This document shows positions 45,481-58,300 of a stretch of 64,000 nucleotides of DNA, one piece after another. The notes below the pieces were generated by a model. The model was not told where the DNA came from, did not search any database, and saw only the letters and a list, made by a program, of their open reading frames with translations. Every line of letters begins with the position of its first letter. Position 1 is the first letter of the stretch. The translations under genes and the position numbers were made by a program. Source of the DNA: Paracentrotus lividus (lineage: Eukaryota > Echinodermata > Echinoidea > Camarodonta > Echinidae). The stretch spans positions 1-64,000 of the forward strand of contig CALNVZ010000277.1 of the NCBI GenBank assembly GCA_940671915.1, given 5' to 3'.

Positions 45481-48400
45481 AACTGCCGTAATCTCACTAC
45501 GTAATTGTATTTATCTATTTTTCAATGTTTCTGTTTCCATGCTAATCAGAATTGATTAGTTTGTTTCTAGACATAGGCTATCAAGCTTCGTAAAAACCAA
45601 ATTATTACACTTAATGAATATAAATATGATGAAGTCCAAAAGGAGCCTGAGCTTTCGATACTACAAATCTTCGTCAGAGACAAATGACCAGAAAATTAGG
45701 GAACAAACATTGATACAGAGAAAGAAAAAAAAGCTACACCTAATGCAAGCCAGGGAAGAGAACAAAGGAACAAAAGGGGAGTAAAAAGTGTGAAGCAGCC
45801 AGCCAATCAAAAAGCCAAAGAGATCAAACAGCAAACTGAACAAAAAGAGAGATGATTAGCTGGGGAGAGGAGGTGAGAGTAAAAAAGAAGGATTAGAGTA
45901 GAGCAAGGGCTAAAAAAGTGAGAAGAGAGAAAAAGCTAAGAAAGAACACCTGGTAGACCTGTTGCTACAAGACCTAACAAGAAAAGTAAAGGGAAATAAA
46001 TTAGTGAAGCAGGAAAAAGAAACAAGGGAAAACATTAAAAAAAAACAAAAAGAGAAGTGGAGCCAAACCTGTAAGTGAGAAAGAGAAAGAAATGGATATG
46101 AGAAACGAAATGTTATTAGTCAAAATAAAACAACCTGCAAATAATAAATTAAACTATAAAGGAAAGGGGAAACAGATATCAAGAAAAAAATGTGGAGAAA
46201 AAGAGTTAGTATTACCCTCCTGAAATGTTGAGACCGGTAGGTTGAGCGGGCGAAGAACGTCTCATCATGCTCATCCAGAATCTCTCTGCTGATACGACAG
46301 GTCAGTCTTTGCTCCCTTTTATTGTAGGTATTTTGTGTCTATAATTTACTATTTGCTTTCTCCACTCATCCTCTACAGCGTGTTGTTTTCTATCTCTAAC
46401 TCTTGTCTCATTCAGGTTTGCTCTTCCTTCCACGTTTCTTGTTTTCAATTTTCAAACTTTTCATTTTCACAGCTCCTCACTTCTCTCGTACTGTTTGATT
46501 TCTTTTCTTTTTTGTCTCATTTTCACAGGTTCCTTTTATTATATGTTATTCTTTTACTTTAATGATACCTATCATCAACCTTTTTGTTGTCTCGTTTTGG
46601 TTTCATTTCTTCGTCCATGCTTAACTTTAGTTTTTCTCTCACCCTATCACGATGACTAAACACCTTCCTTTTTCACAACTCAGGAGACCAATCTGAAGGC
46701 CTGAAACTCGCTCTTTTCACCAAGACAATTATGGGGGCGATTTTATCCTCAAACGTATCATACCCAAAGGCTCAAACTCCAATGCACTCCTGCCCTAGGA
46801 ACCCTCTCACCTGAACTGCGAAAGCGTGGACCCGGGTTACACGGTACTCATTCGTCGATAACATCTCTCTAACAGTGTGCAGCGTCATCAAATTTTCTTT
46901 TTTCCTATCACTTGATCCTTCAGCTGAACATCAATTAGTTTGGGAAAACTGAATTGTACGTCTTCCTGACCCCTACCCAATGGCTCAAGTATAAGATGAA
47001 TTTAATTTGTCTTCTAAACACAGATCTGACTCTCTGCACGAAACAGACGAAAGGAACAAGAAAATAGGTAACTGCGAAGAAGCGACAACAGCCAACAGAA
47101 TCAACGATAGCACGAACAACACTGATGTTCTCCTCATTCGGTCATTAAACCTCTCTTCTCTCCCCTCTCCCAAGGAAAACTCTCTCCTCTCAAGGGTCTC
47201 AAGTTTTTCCCATCCCAACCCACAGCGGCCAATAGCACTTAGCCAATACCTTTCTTCTTTCCTACCGCAGGATACGCCTCAAAGAAGTTCTTCTCGATGA
47301 CACCCCCTCTATCCTGAACCCTTCCAACCCACTACACATGATCTCCCCCCACAATAAGAGGGTCCCTGCCTTGAACCTACATCCAACTGTTCCTCCCAAG
47401 TACGTTCCTCCAATTCTCTCGATAACAGTTGTCCCCTACAACTCCGAGAAGAACGCAAGCTCTCTCCTCTCTTAGAACCAGGTCGACATCATCAATCGGG
47501 AGACCACAGATAAGGAATCAGCCCGTAGAGTCATGAGCCGCAAACAACATCGACGAAGCCATGAGACACCTCAACAACATCCCACTATAAACTTTAGATT
47601 CTGACCCGACAAGTGATTTCTCCCACAGATCCATCCATGCTTGATACATGAAGGACGCGAACTTCTCTCCAGTAAGACACACAAAATCCTTTCCCCGATT
47701 AATACTAAACCTGCTCGTTTCTCAAACCAGCAGATAAAGTTTCATCGTAGTAGTTCATGACCGCAAACAGTACATCGACGAGCCATGAGACACCTCAACA
47801 ATCAATCCCACATAAACTTTTTAGATTTGACCCGACAATGATTATCTCCTGCACGAGATCCAAATCCACTCTCATGACATAAGGAACGCGAACTTCTCTC
47901 CAGTAAGGCACACAAATTCTTCCCCGACTTAATACTTAACCTGGCTCGTTTCTATCCTTCCCAAGATCCACAAACCTGGAAACCCTGGTCGACCCATCCT
48001 CTCTGGAAATGGCTCCTCCAGAGAACATCTCCCTCTATGTTGATCAATATATCAAACCTCTGTTTCTCTTGCCCCCCAGAACTGCTGGACTTCCTTAGGA
48101 AACTCAACAGCACAAGACCAGATACCTGAACACTGAGATCATCGGAAACGTTTGATGATTCTTCCTGTAACCCAACATCCCCATGGAAGTATTCGCCTCT
48201 TGTGAGCTTGGCTCCAGTGTCACTCCAACCACCCCCCCCTCCCATACCCGACATCAAATCCCTCTACCCATGTTCTTACAAGAAAATAATTTTATTCATG
48301 ACAAAGCTACTCAGGTGTCTGGCAACAGCTAGGCACCCGTATGGCCCTTCCTATGCTTGTCTATTTATGACCAAGCTAGAAAAAGATTAAATAATTCAGC

Positions 48401-48535
48401 ACCCTGTCGAGCCTTGATTTTGGTGGCACTACATCGACGATGTTTCTTCATCTGTATCAGGAGGAAAAAGAGCCATCCACACCTCCATTGATCACCTCAT
48501 TCTTTCACACCATCATCAAGGTGCGGATCGGTAGG
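45481..48535 (+). pseudogene. Error-rich inverted copy of the second Penelope-like element
   Basis: Reverse-complement counterpart of 37,232-40,430. It contains the hammerhead-like segment (45,650-45,690), the pyrimidine-rich flank, RIRLKEFF-type coding near 47,260 and the 234-bp internal tandem duplication (about 47,530 and 47,765). KIHKPGNPG-type coding lies near 47,965 and the YIDD region near 48,430. It shares even the locus-specific duplication, but is broken by single-base indels throughout. Confidence 0.75.
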
Positions 48536-50870
48536 TCTCCGACCGGCCGTGACATCCATGCAAATTTTTTCTTCCATTTGACATTATCTCGTGTGGCTGC
48601 TAGAGCTTGCTGAATGTCATATCCTGTGAAGTGACTTCCCCTGTCCGCAACCGAGTCTTTGCCTTCCCTACGTCATTACCAAACACCCACACCTGAACAT
48701 TAAGTCGTATTTGGTCTTGGCAGCTCGTACTCACAATGTCCGAAGTATCGAAGCTTTAGTTGGTCGATGTGCTCCAGCAATCTCATTGTTGCCTCGCTGT
48801 CAAGCACATATTGAAGTTTTTTCTCTCGTCCAGCTGATGCAAAAGTAAGACGCCCGAAGCCCCATAGTTCAAAGGCCTCGACCTTTTCTATCTGATTCTT
48901 CATCGCCAGGACTCACAACATATTTTTGCCAAAGGAAACCACTAAAGATCTAGCAGTCGAATCTTTGTTGTCCGAGTGACTGACTTGTCTTTCCAATTGA
49001 AAGATAGTGGCCACTATTGCATTCTTCAATGGCAGTCTCCGTTTGAGTTCTGGGCGTCGCACACTGATCACAACATGTCCCCCAGTATCTGAAATGATAA
49101 ACGACTTCAATCACCTCTCCATAATTGATGATAATTATGTCTTCACCTCTGCTCTGAATGGTTTCTCTCCTACGATCATGGATCTTGGTTTTTTGAAATA
49201 TTAGAAAGAGTCCTGCGGATTCAGCTGGGTGACTTGAATTCTGTCAGAAGATCTGCATTCTTCTAAAAGAGCCAGCAGCAGGGCGACATCGTCGGCATAT
49301 CTCAATTCTGTAAGATTTTCCACCAACATCCAAGTCCCAGTGAAGTTGTTCAGAAGCTCTCGCATAATCAGTTCTAGAAGAATATTAAAACAGAGGGGAG
49401 AGTATGGCACCTTTACTTACTCCTTACCAATTTCGAACCACTCTGTCATACAAGCCCGTTCTGAAATGCCATCTGAATCGAGGTACAGTTTGCGTAGGAA
49501 ATCAAATGATGTGCTGGAAAGCCCATGTCAACTTCCTGCATAAGCGTAACATGTCGATTGTATCGAAGCTTTACTAAGTCGATGAGGCAATGTACAATAT
49601 CCTCCTCCATTCCGTCATTTTTCCATTATCATCTTCAAGATTGTGTATCTGATCTTCTCGTCCACGCCCTGGTCTAAGACAAGCTTGAGCTGAGAGATAT
49701 CTCTTTATTCTAGTCTGTTCTCATCTGCTGCATTAATCTTATAAATCACCTGCAAGCAAGTGATATAGAGCGTGTCCGGTTGTTTCACATTGCAATAGCA
49801 GATCCGTCATATCATGAAGATGACTACCTAGTCTTCTAGCCACTCTTCTCGCCCAGAAATGTGACACAAAGTTGATGCAGTAATACGATGCTCTTTTTCC
49901 TGATGTTGAGAAGTCGATGGTATGTCATCACATCCAGGGCCTTTTTTCCCATTTTTGTTGTTCCAGAGCCTGTATCATTTCATCCCTCAGGTGGGGCTCT
50001 GTCTGCTTTTGAATCACAGCCCAAAATCATCACTGGTCTTTATATAAATTTACTGCAATTCCTTTCCAATCTGTTTTTCACACAGCTCTTTGGGAATAGG
50101 ACCTCTCCTTGTTCGCTTTAACAGAGTCCAAGTCTTTGGGTAAAACTTTGCTGTGAGCTTCTACGCTTGTACATTTCTCTGTTGAGTATGATTGCAGAAC
50201 TTTCGACTTCAGTTCATTGCCTATCAATGTTTCTCTGCTATCGTATCCATAGACGTTGTACTCATTAGTACATGTGAGTACAACACTCGTCATAAATTTC
50301 TCAGACCAGTAGCCTTCATCTTTTTCTTCGCAATTGAATTAGTGCTCTGTAGATATCATCCCTGTGCCTTTTCGTCGTCTGGCACAGTCTTCTTGGCAGC
50401 TTAATATGACACTTCATGTTGCCAAAGTTTGTTCGGTGATTCTCTCCATGGATAGCAGTGGCTACGATTCGTCTGAGACTTCATTGCAGAATGCATCTTT
50501 ACTTGAAGATCTCAAGATCAAACTGGAGGGCAATGCAATTTCTACCTTTTCAAGCGCAATTTGAACGTGCACATAAAAGCTGAGGTCCGACCCAGTTCAG
50601 CACCTGGGTAGGTGCGAAACTTGGTGATGCTATCCTCCACCTGTGATATGAAATATAGTCAATTTGATTTCTGGATTTACCGTTTGGCCAGTCCCATGGT
50701 GTAATAATCCTTCGTGGATGTTGTTCAAACAAAGTGTGCAGCGCTACTACCTGGTGGCTCCACAAGGCTCCTCCTTTCTTCAACAATTTTACAGTATGCT
50801 CTGATTTCCAATATGATTTTCTACCCACAAGAAGATTTGAAATCACTGATCATCATGACCTCAAACTTCT
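48536..50870 (-). pseudogene. Error-rich inverted copy of the RTE-like LINE
   Basis: Reverse-complement counterpart of 34,853-37,235. Fragments of each domain remain (LELIMRELLNNFTGT and LRYADDVALL at 49,201-49,410; HTLFEQHPRR and RNQIDYIS at 50,550-50,846), but no frame survives for more than ~100 codons. In the clean copy the RT frame is 283 codons. Confidence 0.75.
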
Positions 50871-53800
50871 GTGAAGGCCTCATGTAAACATTAATATGTT
50901 ATGTATTGTATTAACATATTAAGTCTGTTCTGACATCAATGTAGGAATCTCTAACCCTCCTCCGCCGGTGTAAGCAGGTTTTTTATGTTCCGGCGGTGAA
51001 AACGCCGAATCAAAAGCGGACAAAAAACCCTGATATCGTCCGGTTTCCGTCCCCGAACTAAAACCCGTTTCTTTCCGCAGAAAAACGTCCCATAACTCCG
51101 GTTTTTCCGTCGCCACCTTTTTTTCAGTGAGCTGAATCGCAAGCTACGATATTTTGTGACTGAATAAAGGTAGTTAAAAAATGGTGACATTCCTACGCTT
51201 GTCCACAACTTTTGCAAATCGGAGAAAACTTATTAATAATAAAGAATATTTTAACAGACTGAGATGCTACCCGAAGGCTTCAGCTTAGTAACCTCGCTTC
51301 AGGTAAGGATACTTCGATATTGCAGTATAATCTTTCAAATTTATCAGCGGAAATAATCAAAAAACTTACGTGCTGGTATTGTGTATGATTCAAGCCTAGA
51401 CTAGTCCCACTAGGCTCTCCCTGTATTATATAATTCATGTAAAAACTACGGTCTACTTTCCAAGGACAACTGTTTAGTCTAAGCACCATGATATACCCTG
51501 GTGGGGGGATCTACTAAAAAGACTATTAACAGGCCTGTGTAGTGCCTCCCTCCGTCACGCCTATCATGTCCTGAGTCTGAAACAAACCCCTCAAACTTTT
51601 GAGGTTCGTATTTTGGAATGGTAAAACGGGCCTAACTTTAGGATTGGTTCTAGATCATTACGATAGGCATAACGTCCTAAGTAAGAATAGGCTGAAAATA
51701 GCAAAAAATATAAAATATAATTTATGTAATGCTAAGACTCTAAAACTCTAAACAGACCCCTTCGAAACAGATTTCCTAAAAATTGCGTGCACTTGTATTC
51801 CATCAGCAAAGCGCGGCGATTTAGTCAACGACTGGGGGGGGGGGGACGGAAAACTCAAAAGTGAAAGATAGTTAGATCTACACATAGTACACTCAAAATT
51901 CGCATAGTTGCCACCTTATGCAGAATCTAATGAAAATGTTTGCGAGCTGCAGAAGCGCAAGCCGAAATTTTGCCTTAATACATTTCACATTGTAATCTGA
52001 CATACATTTTACCTCTTTATTAGCTCACAAGCTAATCACTACATTAAAATATGTTAACCCTTTGAGCGCCGGGCCTGTGAAATGCGATTGGTTACCCCTG
52101 TGGCGGCAGCGATTTTTGTACACTGACAGTATAATAGAAATTTTGTCCATGTTTATGCTTTCATTACTCCTTGCATCTAAACTCGGTCATTTTCCCCCCA
52201 TGAAAATTTGTTGGCAGTAAATATAAACATGAAGGGTAGACATTTTTCTATCTAACAGCCTGTAAGCAAAGTCATCAAAACGAAATATTATGACGCGTTT
52301 TTTGTAAAGAAAAACGTCATTTTGGGCAGAAGTTTTCCCCTTTCTTCCTTCTAGTAGAATTCACAATGCAAAGTGCGTAATGCATGTACAGCACGCACGG
52401 TTAGATCGATGAGCCTACTGAATAGGCACTTGAAACGAAAGGTCCGTTTCTTTCAAATATTTCTATAAAAATATGGATAAAGATCAATCAGCGGCCGGCT
52501 CGCACCTCTGACAATGGCATCTTTGACTAATGCCCTTCATAAACAGCAGGTGAAGTTTGAAATAAAAGCGGGACTTTACTTATAATACCACGCAATGAGG
52601 CATAATTTACATTTATTACAATCGTATAAGTTACATCAAACTAGTTCAAGCAAAATTTCAGTATAATCAACCTCCTCATTATCGTGATAAGTATTATAAC
52701 CTAGGGAGAATCGAAATCATGACAGGCTAATTTCCATGCAACTAATGTTTGATATATCTGTAATCAATGAACATTGTTATACTTAACCTTCTATTTCTCT
52801 CTCTTCTTCTCAATTCTCAATCTTTATCTCTCATATTTTCTCCTTCTCGAGCTAGCTTATTTGATTATTTCTTCCCCTCCGGACGCGTACGCGTACGCCA
52901 AAATTAAGATCGAATTCGTTTCTTATGTAAAAAATTATGGTCTATGCTAAATGAAGTGAATTTTTCTTGTTTTTTTCCCACGTAACTAGGTTATTTCTTT
53001 AATGGATATTAAAAATGAATATATCTTTGTCCTGTTCCTCAAGATTTAGCCCCAAAAACTGTGAAAAGTGAGCTGTCAATATTATAGAGAATAGTCTCGC
53101 TCTGTAGAAGCCCGTCGAAGCAAGACTGAACAACTCGCTCGCTTCTGTAGAAAGCCCGTCGCACCCAAGGGTTAGCTTTAAAAAAATTCGAGGGGGGGGG
53201 ACACGTCCCCCCCGGTGATCGGACGCGAATGCCATTCAGAAAATTGTTTTTACATACATGCAAATATGCACGACGCTCGAATGATCCCAGTTAGCATATG
53301 CATACACTCACCCATTGTGCCTTTCAAAATGAGACATATATCACGATAAACATTTAGACTCGTCATTATTTTTTGGTAGTCCTCCATTTTTCTATAACTT
53401 TTCAAACTGTCGGGCGAGTCCGACAGTGGATTTGTTGAAGTTCCTATTATATTTCCTCTTCTTTATTCTAAAGAAGTATTGAAAGAGTGTGCTTCCGCCG
53501 CACGTTTTGTGATAGTCGATGTTTTGGCAGTTTTTCTTGCGAAAATGGGTCCACTTTGGTTATGATTGACTAGCGCGCACGATAAAAACGGTCTTTTGGG
53601 AACACTGAATGCGTTGTCAGCTACGGTCAACGCACTTCCGTCAGCACAAAAACAGGAGGGTGCTTCACGCGATCAGCTAAATCAAAGCCCAAAATCAAAA
53701 TTGAATTGTCCCTAGCTCTGTACGAACGAAACTTGTAGAATAATTCGATAGTGTCGCACATTCATTGAGCATCGTGCATAATTTTGGAGTAAAATTTTCA

Positions 53801-54100
53801 ACGTGTCTCGTCCGATCTGATGTGACAATACTAGCGGTATGAATCTAAATCTAGAACAAATAGCTGCTGGCGTGGTTTCGTATGCGTGTTGCAAACTAAA
53901 ACACCGCATAATGTGACTCATTTAACTACACAGAGAAGGCAATATCTGATGCAATTTTTTTGCCTTTGATCATCAGAAGAACGAGGAATAGACGGATTGA
54001 GTACATTAAATAATAAATAAATCGTTATTCCAAATTTTGAATAGCTGGAAGAGCGACAGGCACCTCATGTTTTCATGCTAGTCAACATATTAATTCTAGT
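50871..54100. repeat. Error-rich inverted copy of 31.55-34.8 kb
   Basis: Order and content mirror the clean locus: GC foldback (50,960-51,130), C/G-run, piggyBac-like element (TTAA at 52,054-52,057 to about 53,171), the GGGG-ACACGT-CCCC hairpin (53,192-53,215), repeat B copy 2 (53,240-54,020), then CATGTTTTCATGCTAG at 54,082. Confidence 0.75.
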
Positions 54101-55383
54101 TTAAACTGAGGAAGAGGGCGCTATTACTTTACGCAAAGCGAAAGGCTGGCCATAGATTTTGTAAGTTTTTTTCATTTGTTTTCTTGAATTATGGCGACAA
54201 CTACCTTTTCAAAGAAATGATCAACTGAATAAATACGCTAAGAGTCTGATTTTTTCAAAAATAGGAATACTTATTGCAAAGGGAAAAAAAAGTCCTGTCC
54301 ACTTGTGTGCAATTCGAATTCCCTAATCAGATCAAATTCCTGTACAATATGGCAGATTTGGGCTCTCAAAATAGCTCATACGCCACATAAGTCATCTTCG
54401 CTGGATAACGCATAATTATTATTACAGCTTAATGATCAAGCAGTTTTAAAAAGCTTGAATTCTCGTTTTCCAAAGATGGTAATTCCATTTCCGATTGGTT
54501 AAAAAAAAGTCCTGGTCACCTTGAAAAGCAATCAAATAGAATTTTAACTCGATGGGGTCGATATTTCCCAGTGCATATCACATGCATAATCGCATGTGGA
54601 CGCGTCTTCGCAGAGGTCGAGAATAGATACTAACTTATATCAATAACGTTTGAAACATCAATCTATGTGAAATAAAGATTCTGATTACAACTTCATCAAC
54701 AATAATGTTAATCTCAGTACGAGAGCGAGAGAGCGAGAGACTTAGGTTATGAGACCCCAGATTATTGTGATGATAAGTTGTAATCTAGTAACTTTATTTC
54801 CAACATAGATTGAGTTCCAAACGAGAGAGAATAAGAAGTAAGTGATCTTCTCACCTCTTGCGAAGACTGCCGTCCACTAGCGATATGCATGTGATTATGC
54901 GGAAATATCGACCATCGAGTAAAAATTCTAATTGTGATATGTTCAATAGTGACAGGATCTTTTCTACCAGCGAAATGAATGTACCATCTTTGGATAACTG
55001 AGAATTCAATGCTTTTAAAAAACTGCTTGATCATTAAGGCTTGTAATATAATTAGCGTTATCCAGGAAAATAGATTATGTGGCTATGACTATTTTGAGAG
55101 CCAAATTGGCCATATTGTACCGGAATTTGATCTGATAGGATTTCGTATTGACACATAGTGACAGGACTCTTTTTTTCCTTTGCCAATAAGTTATCCCTAT
55201 TTTTGAAAAAATCAGACCCTAGCGTATTTTATTCAGTTGATCATTTCTTTGAAAAAGGTAGTTGTTCGCCATAATCAAGAAAACAAAGTGGAAAAAACCT
55301 ACAAATGTCCTATGGCAGCCTTCGCTTTTGCGTAATAGTAAAGCGCCTCTTCCTCTTAAGTTTTACAACTAAGAATTGATATG
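54101..55383. repeat. Imperfect palindrome hinge (centre ~54,735)
   Basis: The left half 54,101-54,730 and right half 54,740-55,383 are reverse complements of each other with many indels. The outer ~270 bp on each side match 30,720-31,003; the inner ~370 bp match nothing else in the window. The centre is a GAGAGCGAGAGAGCGAGAG purine tract at about 54,721-54,740. Confidence 0.7.
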
Positions 55384-58300
55384 GTTGACTAGCATGAAAA
55401 CATGAGTGCCTTCGCCTCTTCAGGCGTAGTTTTCAATAATTATGGAATAACGGATTTATTTATTATTTATGTACTTACAATTTACCCAGTTATCTCGTTC
55501 TTCAGATGATCATAAAAGCAAAAATTGCAATCAGATTTGCCGTCCTGTTAGTTAAATGAGTCACATTGCGGTGTAGTTTGCAACACGCATAACGAAACAT
55601 CGCCAGCAGCTATTTGTCTAGATTAAGATCTAAACGCTAGTATGTCACATAGACGGTACGAGACACGTGAAATTTTTACTCAGCAATTAATGCACGATGC
55701 TCAAATGAATGTGCGACACATCGAATTATCTTACAAGTCTCGTTCGTACAGAGCTAGAGGACAATTCATTTTGATTGTTGGCTTGATTAGCTATCGCGTG
55801 AAGCACCGCTCTCCCTGGTTGTGGCTGACGGAAGTGCGCTTGACCGTAGCTAGAACATACGCGATTCAAGCGTCCCAAAAACCGTTTATCGTGTCGCGCT
55901 GTCAATCATAACCAAAGTGGACCCATTTCGCTAAGAAAAATCTGCAAAAACTCGACTTTCACAAAACGTCGGCGGAAAGCACTCTTTCAATACTTTTTTA
56001 GAAATAAAGAAGAGAAATACTAAAATAGAACTTCAAACAAATCCACTGTCGGATCCGCCCGATTAAAAAAAAAAAGAAGAAAAACAGTTGAAAACGATGA
56101 AAAAATGAGACTTACCTCAAAAAAATGAATACGAGTCTAAATTTTATCGTGACTATTGTTCATTGAAGTCACAATGGGAGTGTATGCATGATGCTAACTG
56201 GGATCATCGAGCGTCGTGCATATTTGTGATGTAACATCTGGGAATGGGCAGGCGGTGTCCCGGGGGGGGACGTGTCCCCCCCTCGATTTTTAAAAGATTA
56301 ACCCTTATGGGTGCGACGGGCTTCTACAGAAGCCGAGCTGAGGTGTTCAGTCTGCTACGACGGGCTTCTACAGAAGCCGAGAATAACAATATATGACAAG
56401 CTTTTTCAGCTTTTCAGCCACTTTTTTGGGCTAAATTCTTGAGGAACAAGGACAAAGATATATTCATTTTAATATCTCATTAAAGAAATAACCTAGTTAC
56501 GTGGAAAATCAAGAAAAATCACTCATTTTAGCATAACCAATAATTTTTACATAGAAAACGATTCACCGATCTTAATTTTTGGCGTACGCGACGCGTCCGG
56601 AGGCGGAAGATAATCATTAAAGCTTAGTCTCGAGAGAGAAATATGAGATGATAAGATTGAGAAATGAGAAGAAAGAGAGAGAAATAGAAAGGTAAGGGAT
56701 TTAAAAAATGTCATTATACAGATATTATTCAACATTGGTTGCAATGGAATTAAGCTGTCGATTTCGAATTCTCCCATAGGTATATATACTTCAACGAATA
56801 AATGAGAGAGAGGTTGATATCGAATTTGCTTGAAGCTAGGTGATGTAACTATAAAAGATAATTAAATGTAATAAATTAATGCCTCTATGCAAGTAGGTAA
56901 TTAATAAGTTAAAATTCCCGCTTCATTTCAAAGACTTAACCTGCGCTTTTAATGATATGGTGCTTAGTCAAAGATGCCATTGTCAGAGGTGCGAAAGCCG
57001 GCCGCTATGAATCTGTAATATCCAATTTTTAGAAATAATTTGAAAGAAACAGGACCTCGTTTCAAGTGCTATTCAGTAGCTCATCGATACGACACCGTTG
57101 CGTGCTGTACATGCATTACGACTTGCATTGTGAATCTACTAGAAAGGAAGAAAGGGGAACTTCTGCCAAATCATGTACCGTTTTTCTTTACAAAATAACG
57201 CGTCATATATTTCGTTTTGGATGACTTTGGCCTTACAGGTAGATAGAAAAATGTCTACCCCTTTCAGTTTATATTACGCAAATCAATGAAATGACCGGAA
57301 AAGTTTTTTTTTTTAGATCAAGAGTAATGAAAGCATAAAACATGAACAAATTTCTATTATTACTGTCAGTGTACAAAAATACGCTTCTCCGCAAACAGGG
57401 GTAACAATCGCATTTCACAGGCCCGCGCTAATAGGGATTAATATTTTAATGTAGTGATTAGCTTATGAACTAATAAAGAGTGTAAAAATTATGTCAGATA
57501 CAATGTGAATGTAATTATAAGGGCAAAATTTTTCGGCTCGCGCTTGCTACTCGCAAGACATTTTCATTGATTCTGCCATGAAGGTGGCACACTATGCGAA
57601 ATTTTGAGTGTTATGTTAGGATCTACTATCTTTCACTTTGAGTGTTTTCCAGTCCCCCCCCCCCCCCCCAGTCTACAAATGAAATCGCCGCGCTTTTGCG
57701 CATGGAATAAACAAGTGCACGCAATTTTAGGAAAATCCTGATTCCGAAGGGTCTGTTTAGGTAGAGTCTAAGCATTACATAAATATATTTATATTTTGCT
57801 ATTTTCACCATCTTACTTAGGATCTAGTAGGCCTATCGTTAGATCTAGAAATCTAAAGTTAGGCCCTAGTTTTTAACCCATCCAAAATCGAACTCTCAAA
57901 AGTTTGAAGGGGTTTGTTTCAGACTCAGGGACATGATAGGCGTGACAGGAGCGGAGGCACTACAACAGGCCTGTATAATATGTCATATATTAGTAGATGC
58001 CATGGATATATCCATGGTAGCCTAGATCTAAACCATTATCCTTGAAAGTAGAACCGTAGTTATTATTGAAAAAAACCCCAAGATAATAATAATAACAGGA
58101 GATGCACTAGTGGGACTAGATCTAGCTGAATCAATACAACAAATACCAAGCATCAGTAAGTTTATCTGAAATTATTTTCCGCTGAATAAATTTGATAAGA
58201 TTATATCTGCATATCGAAAGAGCCTTACCTGAAGCGGGTTACTAAAGCTGAGCCTTCGGGTACAATCTCAGTCTGTAAATATTCATTTATTATTAAGAAA

